Assembly (NCBI RefSeq): GCF_963678635.1
Contig: NC_087062.1
Location: forward strand, 42,298,395 to 42,362,394
Length of the DNA: 64,000 bases
DNA from: Symsagittifera roscoffensis
Taxonomy: Eukaryota > Xenacoelomorpha > Acoela > Convolutidae
Reading direction: 5' to 3'
Made by a program: the position numbers and the translations under genes. Positions 33,720-44,990 of this stretch are shown in pieces (position 1 is the first letter of the stretch; every line of letters starts with the position of its first letter). The notes beneath the pieces are model-generated. The model saw only the letters and a list, made by a program, of their open reading frames with translations. It was not told the origin of the DNA and did no database searches.

Positions 33720-34900
33720 ATGAGTGACACGAACGAACTTATGGAATTCCTCTCAGCGAGTCTAGGAGCGTCTCTAGACGAGATCTATCAGCGGCTGATC
33801 GATTGTGATTTTACACGAGAAGACCCGGGGCTGGCGATATTTGTGGTCGCGCTCCTCAATGCATTAGGACGAGAGGGTCGAGGGAATCGCCCTACGGAAG
33901 TCGTGTTGATGTTGGCCTTCGGTGAGTCCGGGACCGCCGAGAGAGGTCGAAACCGACGTATGAGATGGCGGCGTGGAGAAATGTCTGGCCACGACCTGGC
34001 TCGTGAGCCAGGACTAGGTGAACAGAGGGACCACCGGCTAGGTGAGATGCCCTTACCCGTCCAACCTGCGCAGCCACTCATCGGAGCAAAGAGACAACGT
34101 GATGGGCCAGGCCCGTCACATTCGGTCGACTCTCCAACAGCTGCTCCTCCTCCGAAGAGGGTGAGGGTGAGTGAAATAGAGATCCAGACGTCGGAGACGA
34201 TTGAGATGCTGGAGAAGAAGGAGAGAGATCAGAGCGAGCTGTGTGCCAAACTCCAGGAGTATAGGGCGATAGCTCGAGAATGAGACGAATGGAAGAAGAA
34301 ATATGAAGATCTGCAGGTGGCCTACAAGGAGGATGAAATAAAGCACCTGAAGGATCTGTATATGGCAAGGGTGAGCCAAGTGTCACAGGAAGTTCTGGCG
34401 ACAATGAAATCCTCGGAGGGATCCAGTGACACACGCCCCAGGACAAGAGTACAGGAGCTGTGTGCATCGAGAGGGCCCGAGGCTTTGGATTTACGTGCAT
34501 CGAGAGGGCCCGAGGCTCCTCAGCAGACACAACCGTCTGCTTCCAGTCAAAGGAACACAATAACGGACCCTTCTGACACCTACCTCGCTCCTCAGTTCCA
34601 AGAATCGTTCAACCAAGTGGCCAGAGCAACAATGGATGAGATCAACCGAACCACTGGGCGGACATTGGGTAGGATCGTTCCTTCCCAACGTCGTGATCAT
34701 TCATCCAATAGCTCGGAGCGAGCACCCCGCACGGTAGTGTCCTCGGGGACTGCGCATGGCAGAACCTTTCAAAAGTCCCGCGTGGTAGACATTCGGAAGA
34801 ATCTGATGACACGTCACCAGTTCACGCAAGTAGCTGCGGAGCATCCTCGAGCCTGCCTGAATGACATGAGCTGGAACCCCGCTACGAGTGACCAGGTAAT
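33720..34900 (+). CDS. Accessory module part 1 (element A): helical/coiled-coil N-terminal region
   Basis: Begins MSDTNELMEFLSASLGASLD. The first part (LDEIYQRLIDCDFTREDPGL) matches B's LDELYRRLRDLDYTQVDERM in pattern, a small helical domain. A Pro-rich linker (about 34,050-34,160) and a strongly charged coiled-coil stretch (about 34,180-34,380) follow; B has a longer coiled coil here. A 23-base word (gtgcatcgagagggcccgag) is repeated in tandem near 34,461 and 34,494. No family recognised. Confidence 0.5.
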
Positions 34901-35440
34901 TCCCCCAGGGAGTCGCCACTTGATCATAGGAGACAGTTTGGTGAGGGATCTGAATGAGATCTTCGTCTATGGTCAGACTACCACTCTGTCCTTTGGAGGA
35001 GCCTCAGTGGCTCAGGTCATCAAGATGATGGAATTCCAGAGCGAGGATCACCTGGACACGCTGGTGATAATGCTGGGAACCAACGACGTCTCGAGAGCCC
35101 CAGTGACTCCGGAGAATTGTGGGAGCCTCTGTTGGTATGCCTCCTGAATGAACTGAAGGAGTAATACAGGCCCAGGTTTGTGGTGCTGTGCACGATACCA
35201 CAAAATCCGCTGTTGGGCACCACAGTGGCAGATTTCATGAATGGCAACGTGACACGGTGGAATGAAATGATCCGCAATCTGGTGGGAAACAACCCTGGCG
35301 AGCTGCGACTTCTGGATCTCGAGAACATGCTGCGCATGATTGATCACATCGCGCTTACCAGAGATGGAATACATTTCAACACCCAACGAGGGAGACACTG
35401 GGTCAATGATGTATTTCAGACGCAGTTGAGGGAAGTGGAG
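34900..35440 (+). CDS. Accessory module part 2 (element A): first SGNH/GDSL esterase-like domain
   Basis: SGNH-hydrolase signatures appear in order. Block I is HLIIGDSLVRDL (Ser in GDS, about 34,914-34,950), block II GGASVAQ (about 34,998), block III IMLGTNDVSR (GxND, about 35,067-35,097) and block V DGIHFN (Asp and His, about 35,362-35,380). Spacing suits a compact single-domain esterase. B has the same set (HLIIGDSLLRVL, FAGAAM, LKIGTNDVSR, DGIHFD) at about 55,100-55,650. Known SGNH enzymes hydrolyse esters and deacetylate sugars, and some non-LTR and Penelope-like retroelements carry them. The substrate is unknown. Confidence 0.75.
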
Positions 35441-36300
35441 CAGGAGTCGAGGGCGACCAGTTCTCTGGCTCGGACCAGCTCGACCGGAGGAAGTAGAATA
35501 AGGGCAAGCGTGCCCGAATCCCTCGTCAACCACCTAGGGCCCTTGGCAATGGAGACGGCTGCAGCCACACCCGTCGCTCCGAGCTCAAACGTAAGAGAGA
35601 GGCTAGGGACTGCTCCTCCTCCCAGAACACAACCGCTCGAAAGCCGAATCGGGAGATTAGTGGTTCAGAACAGGAATAATTTCCAGACCGTGTCTAGGAG
35701 GAACGATCCGCCCGCCACGGCAAACCCTGCTTCAGCAGCAGGACCGTCTACGAGCGCCGTGCCAGCGGAGGGAGTTGAACCAGGCAGCGTGCTGCTTTGG
35801 AACCGATCAGACCCTAGTCATTGGGGACAGTACAAGACGGACATGTCCGCGAAGTTGAACATGAATACCCTGACGTGTCGGGAGGACGCAATGAAAATGA
35901 TTGGCGGAGAAAGTCCCACAGTGTCGCGACTATATCGGATACCGGGCGTGGATTGGCTGCTAGCAGAGCAGGAGCAGTTCAGTTCCACGACCACGCTCCG
36001 GCACGCAGACTTGAATGGGTTGCCTCAGGACAATACCTTTGGACCTTTGAATACCCGGTCTCTTACGGACGTCCGACAGAGAGCCCGGGAACTGACGCCA
36101 CCTGCTCACAAGGGCAAGTTTCAGGCAGAGAACAAGCCCAATAACAAGCATCACAAGATGTACAGGCAGTTTGCTAAACCACCCGGTCAGACGCCTGGCG
36201 AGTATTCAAGGGACTACTCCCGAGCGACCACGGTGGATGGAGATGACAAGATATATGGGAAACTGGAGGCCCCAATAGGCGACGGCCTGTTTGCAGCTTA
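35440..36300 (+). CDS. Accessory module linker between the two SGNH-like domains (element A)
   Basis: Pro/Ala/Ser/Arg-rich, apparently disordered at first, then a more ordered stretch (about 35,790-36,050, with WNRSDPSHWGQYKTDMS). The latter is not obvious in B, whose spacer is shorter. No family recognised. Confidence 0.4.
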
Positions 36301-37000
36301 CGATCCCTTAGAGATGAAAGCTGCAAAGTATCTGATTGTGGCCAGTTCCGATTATCTCTATACGCCCCGTTCTCTCTTCTGGCCCGACGTGATTTTCTTG
36401 ACGGCGCCTAAATTGGACTGGGGACAGGCAATAGGTATGATGATAAGTGTACGAAGGGTGGTCAGCATGGAGCCGCAGGTGATAGTGGTTGCCGGCTCAA
36501 ATGATCATCTGCAAAGCAGGGGCTTGTTGACACGTCTGACGAATATGTCGATCCCGAGCAACGAGGTCATAGGGGAGGCGATAATGACATTGCTCTCGGC
36601 GATAGCTGAGGTAGAAACAGCAGCAAAACAACGTTTCACACAAAATGTAGTGAAGGTGGTCTTTGTGTTGTCACCAGGGTACGCTGCATTGCCAGAACCC
36701 CTTCAGTTTGTGTCCACGATGGTCACAACGATAGCAGAGGGGAGGTTCAACGTGATAATTCCTGCCGGAACAGAGTGGTAGACCCAGACAATTACTACCC
36801 GTCCCGATCTGAGCTTCCCGCCGTTTGGGCTGACATTTCTAATGCCATACAGGGACTCAAAGATTGTAGCACAACTCGGTTGGTGCTAGATGAGGTTCTG
36901 GGGTTGGAGCTGTCCAACTTTGCCAGATTGTTGAAGTTAAGACCAGGGGTAGATGACGATCATCTGTTAGTACAACAGGTGGCTGATGATCTCTGGTTCA
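36300..37000 (+). CDS. Accessory module part 3 (element A): second, divergent SGNH-like domain
   Basis: The pattern of the first domain recurs: KYLIVASSDYL with FWPDVIFLTAPKLDWGQAIG, then VIVVAGSNDHLQSRG (GxND-like, about 36,483-36,525). VVFVLSPGYAALPEPLQFV and LVLDEVLGLELSNFARLL follow. B shows RVIIVAGSDFKGTSPKLFW, YSLPGAELNQML, LLLFAGMNDHLHATGF and TTSPGYASMPPALQFV at about 53,780-54,420. The order (GS-type block, GA-type block, GxND block) parallels SGNH blocks I-III. The usual catalytic C-terminal block is less obvious. Assignment is inference. Confidence 0.55.
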
Positions 37001-38560
37001 GACAGATGGATCATGCCAAGAATGAGCAGGGCAGGACAGTCAGGAAGAACATGACGTCAGCGGAAGAGGATCTCATAGCAATGGCTTTGCGCACGAAGCC
37101 ACACAACAACGTATGGTTGTACTTTTCACCAAGGCTGTGCACCTTGGGTGAGGACGCGTTCGAGCATGCGCCGGCTGTGATAAAAGAGATACACGTGTAT
37201 CTGAAGAACTTGTTTGATGCCCGGGAGTTAGCTGGGGGCATGATGTTGAAATTGATGCAGGACGTAAACACGATGTCACTGGACAAGTTCCAAGCTGACG
37301 TGCTAGCCACGAGGGCACAGTATGAACGATCAGATGCCATCTTGGGTGGAATGGGAGTGGGAAGGACGCCATCCTTCCTGTCGACGTGCTATCCTAGGGC
37401 ATCCCGGAACCTGATCGCGAGTTTCGTCAAGGATATCAGGAAGTTGTCGATTGGCCTGATATTAGCCCTATACGTGACATTTGGTCATGAAAATTTCGTG
37501 AAGGGACCGGCGAATCTCTTCACCCAAGCGTTGGCAGATTTGAGATTGGATGGAATCCTGACTCTGATTGCCATGACCTACGGTCGACTGGGTGATTTGC
37601 TTGTGCTGTTGCGTTACCCTGAACAACTTCAGGGACCAAGTCGCGAGTTCAATGCACAGTTGGAAACCACCTCGCTCAGGAAGATTAAAGACTGGAGGAC
37701 TCTCCTGCTCCAATATCTCTTGCAACAGAACAGAAGTGTCACGGGAGAAGATAAGGTGGCGACGGATGCGGGTGAATGTAAGCAGTATTGTGGCATGCCC
37801 TTGCTGACAGACTTGGCTGTCATGATGCGGATCGACCCGTTGGCTCTGATTCACGGACTGCGAGAATTCGTCACGGTGGTGTATGGACCGGTGATGTCTT
37901 TCGCGTTCCCGGACGTGCAAGTCAAGGCATACAGGAATTCTGTGTTGTATGTCAACCTGGTCTCAGTTGTGGACTGTTCCGTGCTGAATTGGGTAGAGCA
38001 GAGGGAGCTGAGAGGGCTGGCCAGCGACGATAGGCTGTTCGGAAGAATAGCTGAGCCAGGTTGGGTGTTGATGGATTTCAACATCCACTTCAAGTGCCGA
38101 ATGGGCCGTGAGGACCTTTCTCACATCCAGTTTAACCCGAAGCTTTGGATTTTGAGACCAGTAGTGAAGGATACAGGAGCGGCTATGGGAGTCCCACTCT
38201 TACCAGAGGCCTATGCACATGCGAAAGAGAACCAGCAAGCGTGGCTTTCTGGGTCCAGGCCGCTGCCGGACCAATGCCCTCGATATCCACCGATAAGGAG
38301 GATGTTGTTGGGAGCCACATCTCCCATCATTGCCCCTCGCATCGGAGCAGCTCGTGATGCGGAGAAGAGAATGCTGAAGTGGAGTGAAGGGATGGAGCCG
38401 CGCTTCATCAGCTGGAATGTTGCAGCCGCGCACACGTTTGACTTCTCATTCCTGATGCTTGGAGTAGGAAAAAGATCAAGGCACTACCTTCCAGGAGATC
38501 AGAGGTCTCGGCTGAAATGTGGAACGAAGTGTATACTCCCACGGATGATTTATCAAGACT
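37000..38560 (+). CDS. Accessory module part 4 (element A): conserved helical region of unknown function
   Basis: Continues from the second SGNH-like domain as one large protein. Conserved words shared with B are GMPLLTDL, IDPLALIHGLREFVTVVYGP (MGIIRGLEEVVTCIYGP in B), SFAFPD (TYAFPD) and AYRNSVLYVNLVSVVD (AYRNSVTHLSLISILD). It looks predominantly helical with no signal peptide; the one hydrophobic stretch (LSIGLILALYVTF) is short and probably buried. No family recognised. Confidence 0.5.
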
Positions 38561-40640
38561 GAAGTGGTCAGGAGAAGCGAAAGTAGTGATGCTGGAAGTG
38601 GCAAGGGAGAGCAGAGGAGGCTCATACATAACGATAGAGGATCTGGCACCACATGGCGAGGAGTCCGTAGAATTCCTGGTGAACGATGAATTGTTTTATC
38701 ACGCAGGAGACATGACCGTACCGGCTCGGCCGGACTCGGGCATAGACACACGACAAGGCCCTTCAGGACCCAAACCGAAACGTGATGCAAGTGATGATGA
38801 TTTGATGGATCAGGACGTTAACGATAACGACATCGAGGGAAAGACGGGAAAAGCGGGTGAGACGGATCTAGGAGCGTTGGAGAGAGACTTGCTAGAATAC
38901 CGGTTCAGTGAAGACGACGATGGGGAAGTCGATGGGAGTCTATTGCTAATGACGCCATCGTCTTTCATGTCCCCTACAAAGGAGGCGTCGGCCGACTTAT
39001 CCCCGATGGACCCAATAAGCCAGGCGAGAGAATGCAGAAGCAGGGATCCGCAAAGATTGCTCCATGAGTCACCGAGGAGGAGAAAAATCGAGGAATCAAT
39101 GAGGGTATCCTTCCTGAGTACGCTACCGGAAGAGGAATGGGAGAGATATCAAAGTGAATTAGAAGGCAAGACAGAGGCAACCTGGAGCCGAGTGAACTTC
39201 ATGGAAAGGTCATGGGACGTGATACGACGATATGGGACGCAGTCCATAATGAAGGTGGGATTGAACCAACCCATCATGCGTGAGGTCCTGCAGAAAATAG
39301 TGAACTCCATGGAGTCGGATGTTCTGACCGAGTCAGTTACAGAAGACAGTGCCGATGATCAGCAGGTCACAAAGAAATTACCTGTTAGACGAGCCAGAAA
39401 GGGGCTGAAGCGACTAAAAGGGAAGACAGGAAGTCGAGCCGTGAACCCGAGAGTGGTGAAGTCAAAAGCCAGCGCAGTGGTGGCCTCTTTAACGAGCGCA
39501 GGTCGTTCAGGCGAGAGCGGGCAAGGAGATGGTGCAACACTGACAGGGGGAGAAAAAGAGAATCTGATACCCCCTATGCTCTTGGCAGGTCTGACCACGA
39601 CAGCCGTGAGATCAAAGAAAACAGCACGAACCCTGGCAGACACTAAATTAGAGATGGAGATCATCAGTCAATGTGGATCTGGAGGACTTGAAGATTACAG
39701 GCCCTCGCGGACCAACATGGCCAAATTGAAACTGGTGGTCGAGTACAGTCGAGTCACTGTGCCGGAATCGGTCCACATGGGAGATCCAGCAGGGGGTTAT
39801 GTGGAGATGTTGAAAGCGAGAAACTCCGCGAGAGGGCACCTGATGGCTTGGAGCGAGAAGCGAGCCATGCAGGAATATCTGAAAGAGCTTACGGAGAATT
39901 CAAACTTAAATCGGAAAGAATACGGTACGGTAATGTCCTCTGAAGCGAACGAAATCGGATTAGAAAAACTACTAGAAATTTCTTGGAGAGCGGCCCTCCA
40001 GAGATACTTCGACGAATCGATGCATGCACCTGCTACGGTGGCAGCATACCTGGCTCATCCTTGCATGAGAACCGATCTGCAAGTACGGTTGGCTTGGTGC
40101 TTGATGGGCATCAAGAAGGCGGAATATGAAGCCAGTATTGATTCGAAATCACGGGAACAGGAGCTGGAGTTGATGGAAGCTCTGCGAGCGTTGATTTCAA
40201 AAGACGATTCTGCGATAGCATGGGCTAAGCGTAAGGATGCCCTTTGCTTTGTCAGGTTCGTGGTGGATCGTATTCCCACTCCTGTTTTGGGAGAATGTAC
40301 AAAGATCATTCGGCAAAAGGGAGTGATTGCGAAAGGAGCTTCCTTAGGGCACTCCTGGAACTAAATCAGGATATGCCGTTGACTGTACCAAATAAGGAGT
40401 CGAATGACATGGAGAGCTATCGCAAGTTGGAAGAAGTGAGAAGATATTCCAACAAAGAATTGAAAGTGAGCCGGGAGTTGATTGAAGCAGTCAAGGGACA
40501 AAAAGACTTTGCAACACTAGGGAAACTGAAGTCGTTCCAATATGTGTCTGGCATACAGGGGATGGCGTATAATCCCTTCGTGAATGAAGAAGCCAGGGAA
40601 GCATACTTCGACTATGAGCAAGTCATAGTACTCAATTTCT
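38520..40640 (+). CDS. Accessory module part 5 (element A): charged linker and conserved helical domain
   Basis: The first part is Asp/Glu-rich (DDDLMDQDVNDNDIEGK), then Lys/Arg-rich (RRARKGLKRLKGK, about 39,390-39,425), as expected of a disordered, possibly nuclear or nucleic-acid-binding segment. From about 39,800 a conserved helical domain appears (LTSPFVRTAGQLMFAWSL in B, LAHPCMRTDLQVRLAWCL here), running to FQYVSGIQGMAYNPFV (YQYVSGVMGLAYNPFL in B). No family recognised. Confidence 0.5.
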
Positions 40641-40666
40641 AGGTAGAACGGATTAAAGAACCTGGA

Positions 40667-42575
40667 ATGCTGATGGTGGAACAACCCAAGCTGGGAATTA
40701 TCTTGGAAGAACGAGTGGTCGAACCCTCGGTTCCCGAGCTAAAGGGGCAAGTGAGTTTTGATTGTGGTTCTTGGGACGGTCCCTTGAAAACCAGTCTAGT
40801 AACGATGTGGGAACTCATGAAGCCTTCTTGGTGTCCTCATCCTAACGCCGGTTTAACCTGGGAATTGACGGCGGATGTCACGTTAGACCTAGATAATGAC
40901 GCGAGTTTACATGATCTGGCCATGATACACCATCTGCTGGCCATGAGGTTGACGAAGCGGAAGAGCAACCCATCCACGGAGCTGTCCGAGGAAGGTCCAT
41001 CGAGCAATTGGTTGAAGCAAGGCACATGCTTGGTTCAACATAGTGGGATGGAAGGACATGTTTGTAACTTGGGGCACTGCTTGATTACGCTGAGCGAGCA
41101 GCATCGACAACTGGCTCAATTGTACGGAAGATTGAGCATGTCGGATAAGAGTGGCATGGAGTTGGTCGCGGACTGTCATGGGGTGACGGATGTAAACTTG
41201 ACCACAGCTTTGGGATTTTGTAGCATGACGATTTCGATAGAATCGCTTGAGCGCCTGGAGCGTGCCCATGAGCTAGTGACGTCCCTCAGCGTGGAAGTGT
41301 TCCCTGGAGCATTGCAGACAGAGCAGAAGATCGAAGGCTGGCGAGAAGCTCTGGAGAACGAAATGAATCTGAAAGATAGTGAAGCCTATCATAAACCTAC
41401 TGGTTCAAAATATCTGGTGGGTTTAAGCTCCGCACCATATTGCAATAGTAGGTACCCTACACACATGGTGGTGATGGATGCGAGGACACAGCAGGTGTTG
41501 ATTGACCAACTTTTCTCTGTGCCAAAGTGCGTGAGGTTGGCCAGAATGTCAGAGAGGTCATATGATTTGTTGGCAAAGATCTTTCGGGCAGTCCCGAAGA
41601 GATCTGAAGGCGAGTTGCAAGATGTAGTGGGTGAAGAATTTCTGAGATTGAACGAAGGTAATGTGAGTGAGTTCCAGAAGCAGAAAGCGAGTGGAGCGTT
41701 CCCCACTGAATTCCCCACCATAGAAGAGAAAGACGACTTACACAGAATTCTGATGGAGGTGGAACCGTTGCTGGGAGCCTCAGGGTATCGGACCCGAAGG
41801 AACATAGTGAGAACCCATGGGGAGTATCCTTGCCACTGCTTGGCGCAGACGTTGTGGTACCCCAAACGCGGGAATCTGATGCTAGTATGGGACGTGGAGG
41901 AGTTGTACTCTACGGGGTTGCCCGATCAGAATCAACAGGTGTCAATCGTGGTGGTTAGTGCCATGCTGGCAGTGAGATGGTTGGAGGCTAACGCGGACAC
42001 GAGTGAACAGGAGACGGCCGTGCCGACTCCTGAGCAGCTGAGCAATGTGAAGATGAGTCGTGAATTGGACCTTTTCAGAACTACCTGCAAGATTCTGAGA
42101 ATACCCAAAGCCATTGAAAGAATATGGTCAAGGCAAAGATTGATGCCTTGGTTCCATGCAGTGATGACATCATGGATGTATGAACGCGCGAAGCGTCACA
42201 TGTCGAGGAACACGGAAGCCTATCAATCTTTCCAGCTAGATATAGGACCGGGAGCCTATAAGAGAGCATTCCTGACGCACAGAAACGCGGTCACCACGGC
42301 GGTGAAGCGAGTAGCTGGAGCGCCTTGTGTAACTGAAGATGAAGAAGAAAGAGGTCTTAAGAGCTGACCTAGAAAGAAATGTGAGCCTATGTCTTCACAA
42401 CAGCTTTCGCAGGAACCGGGAGCAAAAGGTGAATGTGGACCTGCTACCTTGTTGCAAACCGAGGCTGTTGGAACAGGAGAGTTGGGGCACGGCCCGCAAC
42501 TCCATGGACATGTTGGAGAAAGTCCTAGAAGACAGCGAAGCTGAAAATAAGGATGGAGAAGAGATGGAATGAAGA
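40667..42575 (+). CDS. Accessory module part 6 (element A): conserved C-terminal region of unknown function
   Basis: About 570 codons plus a tail. Highly conserved anchors shared with B are WELMKPSWCPHP (WKLLRPSLCPHP), VNLTTALGF (VNLATALGF), FSVPKCVRLARMS (identical), CHCLAQTLWYP and LTHRNAVTTAVKRV. Several conserved Cys and His are scattered, but no zinc-finger spacing is clear. The end is basic and Glu-rich. No membrane segment, so it is not an envelope protein. No family recognised. Confidence 0.5.
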
Positions 42576-43343
42576 TTATGAACGAAGAGAACAAGTGAAG
42601 ACGTGAGCAAAGAAGGGAAGATAAGGAGAATGAACTTGATTGTCTTTGTGTGTTAAAACTTGAACCAATCAACCAAGTTCTGATTATTGAACTTGTTAAA
42701 CTTTTTGTTTTGATTTAGTTTGGTCAAACCAAACTGTGAAAATTGTTACAATTGTTAAAAATTGTTGAAAGAAAATTTTAGTTATACTACTTTGTATATA
42801 TATAGAACATAGGTGAGTATATTTACCAATTTAAACATGACTGAAGTTTTTAACCTGTGTAAGACACAATTTCACTGTGTGGTGACATGGTAAGTTTGAG
42901 TAAACTCGCTCGAGAGGGTGAATAACTCAATAACTTTCCTAGCCACAGAGTTTCTTAGTTTTAATATTGAAAGGACTGCATAAATAACTGATTGTACTAG
43001 GTGAGTGACGTTAAGTTAATTTTAACGGGTGCGTGGCCGTGCCACGTCCCACTTTTTAATCACAAAGAGCGAAAAGAAGTTTTATGGCAAGACGACGTAA
43101 GTAGTCAGAAAAGAAATTTTATCTAGGACACTCCTCATGTTGCAAATTTTGTGAAAATGTTGAAAGGCAGTGAAATGTAGTACGATGCCATTTGTGAACA
43201 CGTAGTGAGTTGAGGTGGAGTAGATATATTTCATTTTCTTGTGCGATTTGTAAGATTGATTACAGAGAACTGGAACACTACTTGACGATAACCCGGTGTT
43301 ATGCGATCAATAGGAACATTGATGGGGACTTGTCCGGGGAGTA
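42576..43343 (+). other. 3' untranslated region of element A
   Basis: AT-rich, no open frame. It contains direct words such as gttaaaattgt-type repeats (about 42,745-42,770) and ends in gtccggggagta (43,332-43,343), a purine-rich tract abutting the 3' LTR and a good candidate polypurine tract. Confidence 0.55.
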
Positions 43344-44000
43344 TGCGCCATTCTGCCAGAAAGGCACAGTGCAACCTTCCGGCGACACGAAATAGAACGA
43401 ATAAAGGCCTTAGGAACGAAAAAATATTGCGAAGGAGGGTAAGAATATTCTAGAATTTTTATTTTTAAAATTTCGATTGAAGAGTGGATATTTCTCAGAA
43501 ATACAAAAAAGACGGCCATTTTGACGAAAAACGACGAAAAAACAGAAGAACGACAAATATTGTGGAAAACGGTCGCACAAGAGACGAAAAATACGAAGCC
43601 GTTTATCGTGGCAACAACACACGATAAGACTCTTAGCAGAGGATATTAGTGGAGAAGGAAGCTTCAGTGGGGAAGGAATATTCCACGGAACCCTCCCTTG
43701 CCACAAATTGGAAGAGATAAGGTTGTTATCTCAGGAAGATTACGGGAGCGGAGGCTTGGTCCCCCAGAGACTGTTTTATGTGAAGGGACTATATAAAACT
43801 AACTTTGTAGCTACTTGGATGTCGTAGAAGTCTGAATTAACACCGGTATAATTTGATATTTTAGAATATGAGTAGCTAGAAAGAGGAAAGGGTCAATCCA
43901 TCTCCAATGGATTTAATATAGAACTGTCGCACAAAAACATTTTAAATAGGTTGTTCGAGCCGTGTTTTTAATGACAATCACGTAGTCTGAGGATCCGAGA
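43344..44000 (+). repeat. 3' LTR of element A (right end approximate)
   Basis: Begins tgcgccattctgcc directly after the purine-rich gtccggggagta. The first 265 bases match the 5' LTR segment. Further right is a TATA-like box (gactatataaaact, about 43,788-43,801), the expected promoter of the element. The right end could be anywhere between about 43.98 and 44.1 kb. Confidence 0.65.
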
Positions 44001-44554
44001 CTCAGCTATGTGGTTGTGTTCGCATGTAAACGAAAGCTGATCAAAAGTCGTTTGACTGATGGCCTAAAAATAGTAACTTTTTACATAGCCCTAAACAGAC
44101 CAGAAAATCAACTGGCAAGGTCGAGACGGTGAAAAACGAGTAGGATTAAGGTAACTGACGCCTGCCAGTCGTTAATAGGTACTTTTTCTACGCTCCGTCG
44201 CTGTGTAGTATTTGGGCGAATGTTACATTGTCTAAATACAGACCGCACCCCAGGACGGACGTATTCAAGGAAACCAATTCTAAATTTTCGAATTGGACAT
44301 AACAATCTCAAATTAGCAGCAACTAAAACAACGCAAATCAGAACGACGATTTTTGCTTGTCGAATAACACGACAAATTGGACTGAGAAGAGTGGTATCGC
44401 ATATTCCAGTCAATCGATTACAAAAGAAACGACTCCCTCCCAATTGGTAAGGCCGAAGACAATAAAAACAACCCTTCTTGTTAGAGAAAAAGGCCTTCTT
44501 TAGCAAAAATGAAATCTGAAGGTCCGGAGTTGTGTTCCAGAACTGTCATTTTAA
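44001..44554. other. Spacer between element A and LTR-like fragments, no gene supported
   Basis: Contains frames of up to 132 codons on the minus strand (44,108-44,506) and 76 on the plus strand (44,220-44,450) with no recognisable domain and no conservation that I can see. I treat them as chance. Confidence 0.35.
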
Positions 44555-44990
44555 TAAACTTTTAGCTCATGAACTTTCTCTACTGAAAAAAGTGTAATTC
44601 TACCGAGCCAGTCAAGAGAACCCTTGTTCAGCTTGTAATTTAGTGTTATTTTCTCTGAACAAAAAGTGTAATTTTCTTTACCGCCCAGAATGCGGTCTGT
44701 TTTATTGATACAAAAAATGATCGTACGTCGAGTAATCAACGAATAAGGACGTCATTTGCATTACGAAATGTGACCTCGTAACATACAGTAACATTTAAAA
44801 AAAAATTATATTGAGATATGAGTATCTAGGAGTGAAAGGAAAGGATCGATACATCTCCGATAGATAGGGTGAATTTTCTCTACTGAACAAAAGCACGAGT
44901 TGTTTAAGGAGCGAATAGAAGTTTTTAGGAGTGATCTCGTGGCCAGGGGATGACGCGATCTAGCCATGAGATCACTAATTCAACCGTGAA
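44555..44990 (+). repeat. LTR-like fragment related to the A family
   Basis: The word gatatgagtatctagg followed by aaaggatcgatacatctcc (about 44,815-44,866) aligns with gaatatgagtagctag...aaagggtcaatccatctcc in the 3' LTR of A (about 43,864-43,904). The segment 44,688-44,800 matches the repeat at 24,895-25,023. Words like ttctctactgaa recur (about 44,576, 44,876). Probably a decayed LTR of a relative. Confidence 0.45.

Larger units (their letters stand above)
25208..44000 (+). mobile_element. Element A: giant Ty3/Gypsy-type LTR element with macrodomain and SGNH-bearing 3' module
   Basis: A direct repeat of about 255 bp bounds 18 kb of same-strand coding blocks: Gag with a zinc knuckle, protease, RT-RNase H, integrase, a macrodomain-like end of Pol, then an accessory module of about 9 kb. 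Element B at 47-64 kb has the same order. The LTR segments at 25,211-25,463 and 43,347-43,609 differ at about five positions plus one 10-base indel by my count, so insertion was fairly recent. The element is not whole: roughly half a dozen to ten breaks plus an inserted hAT-type MITE. The right end (about 44.0 kb) is approximate because no complete second LTR is available for comparison. Confidence 0.85.

Noticed and set aside
33720-42575. Reading the A accessory module as an envelope gene
   Set aside because: No signal peptide, no membrane anchor, no glycoprotein-like Cys pattern, and SGNH-like domains are present instead.
44108-44506. 132-codon minus-strand and 76-codon plus-strand frames
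   Set aside because: Mutually overlapping, no recognised domain, no counterpart elsewhere in the window.
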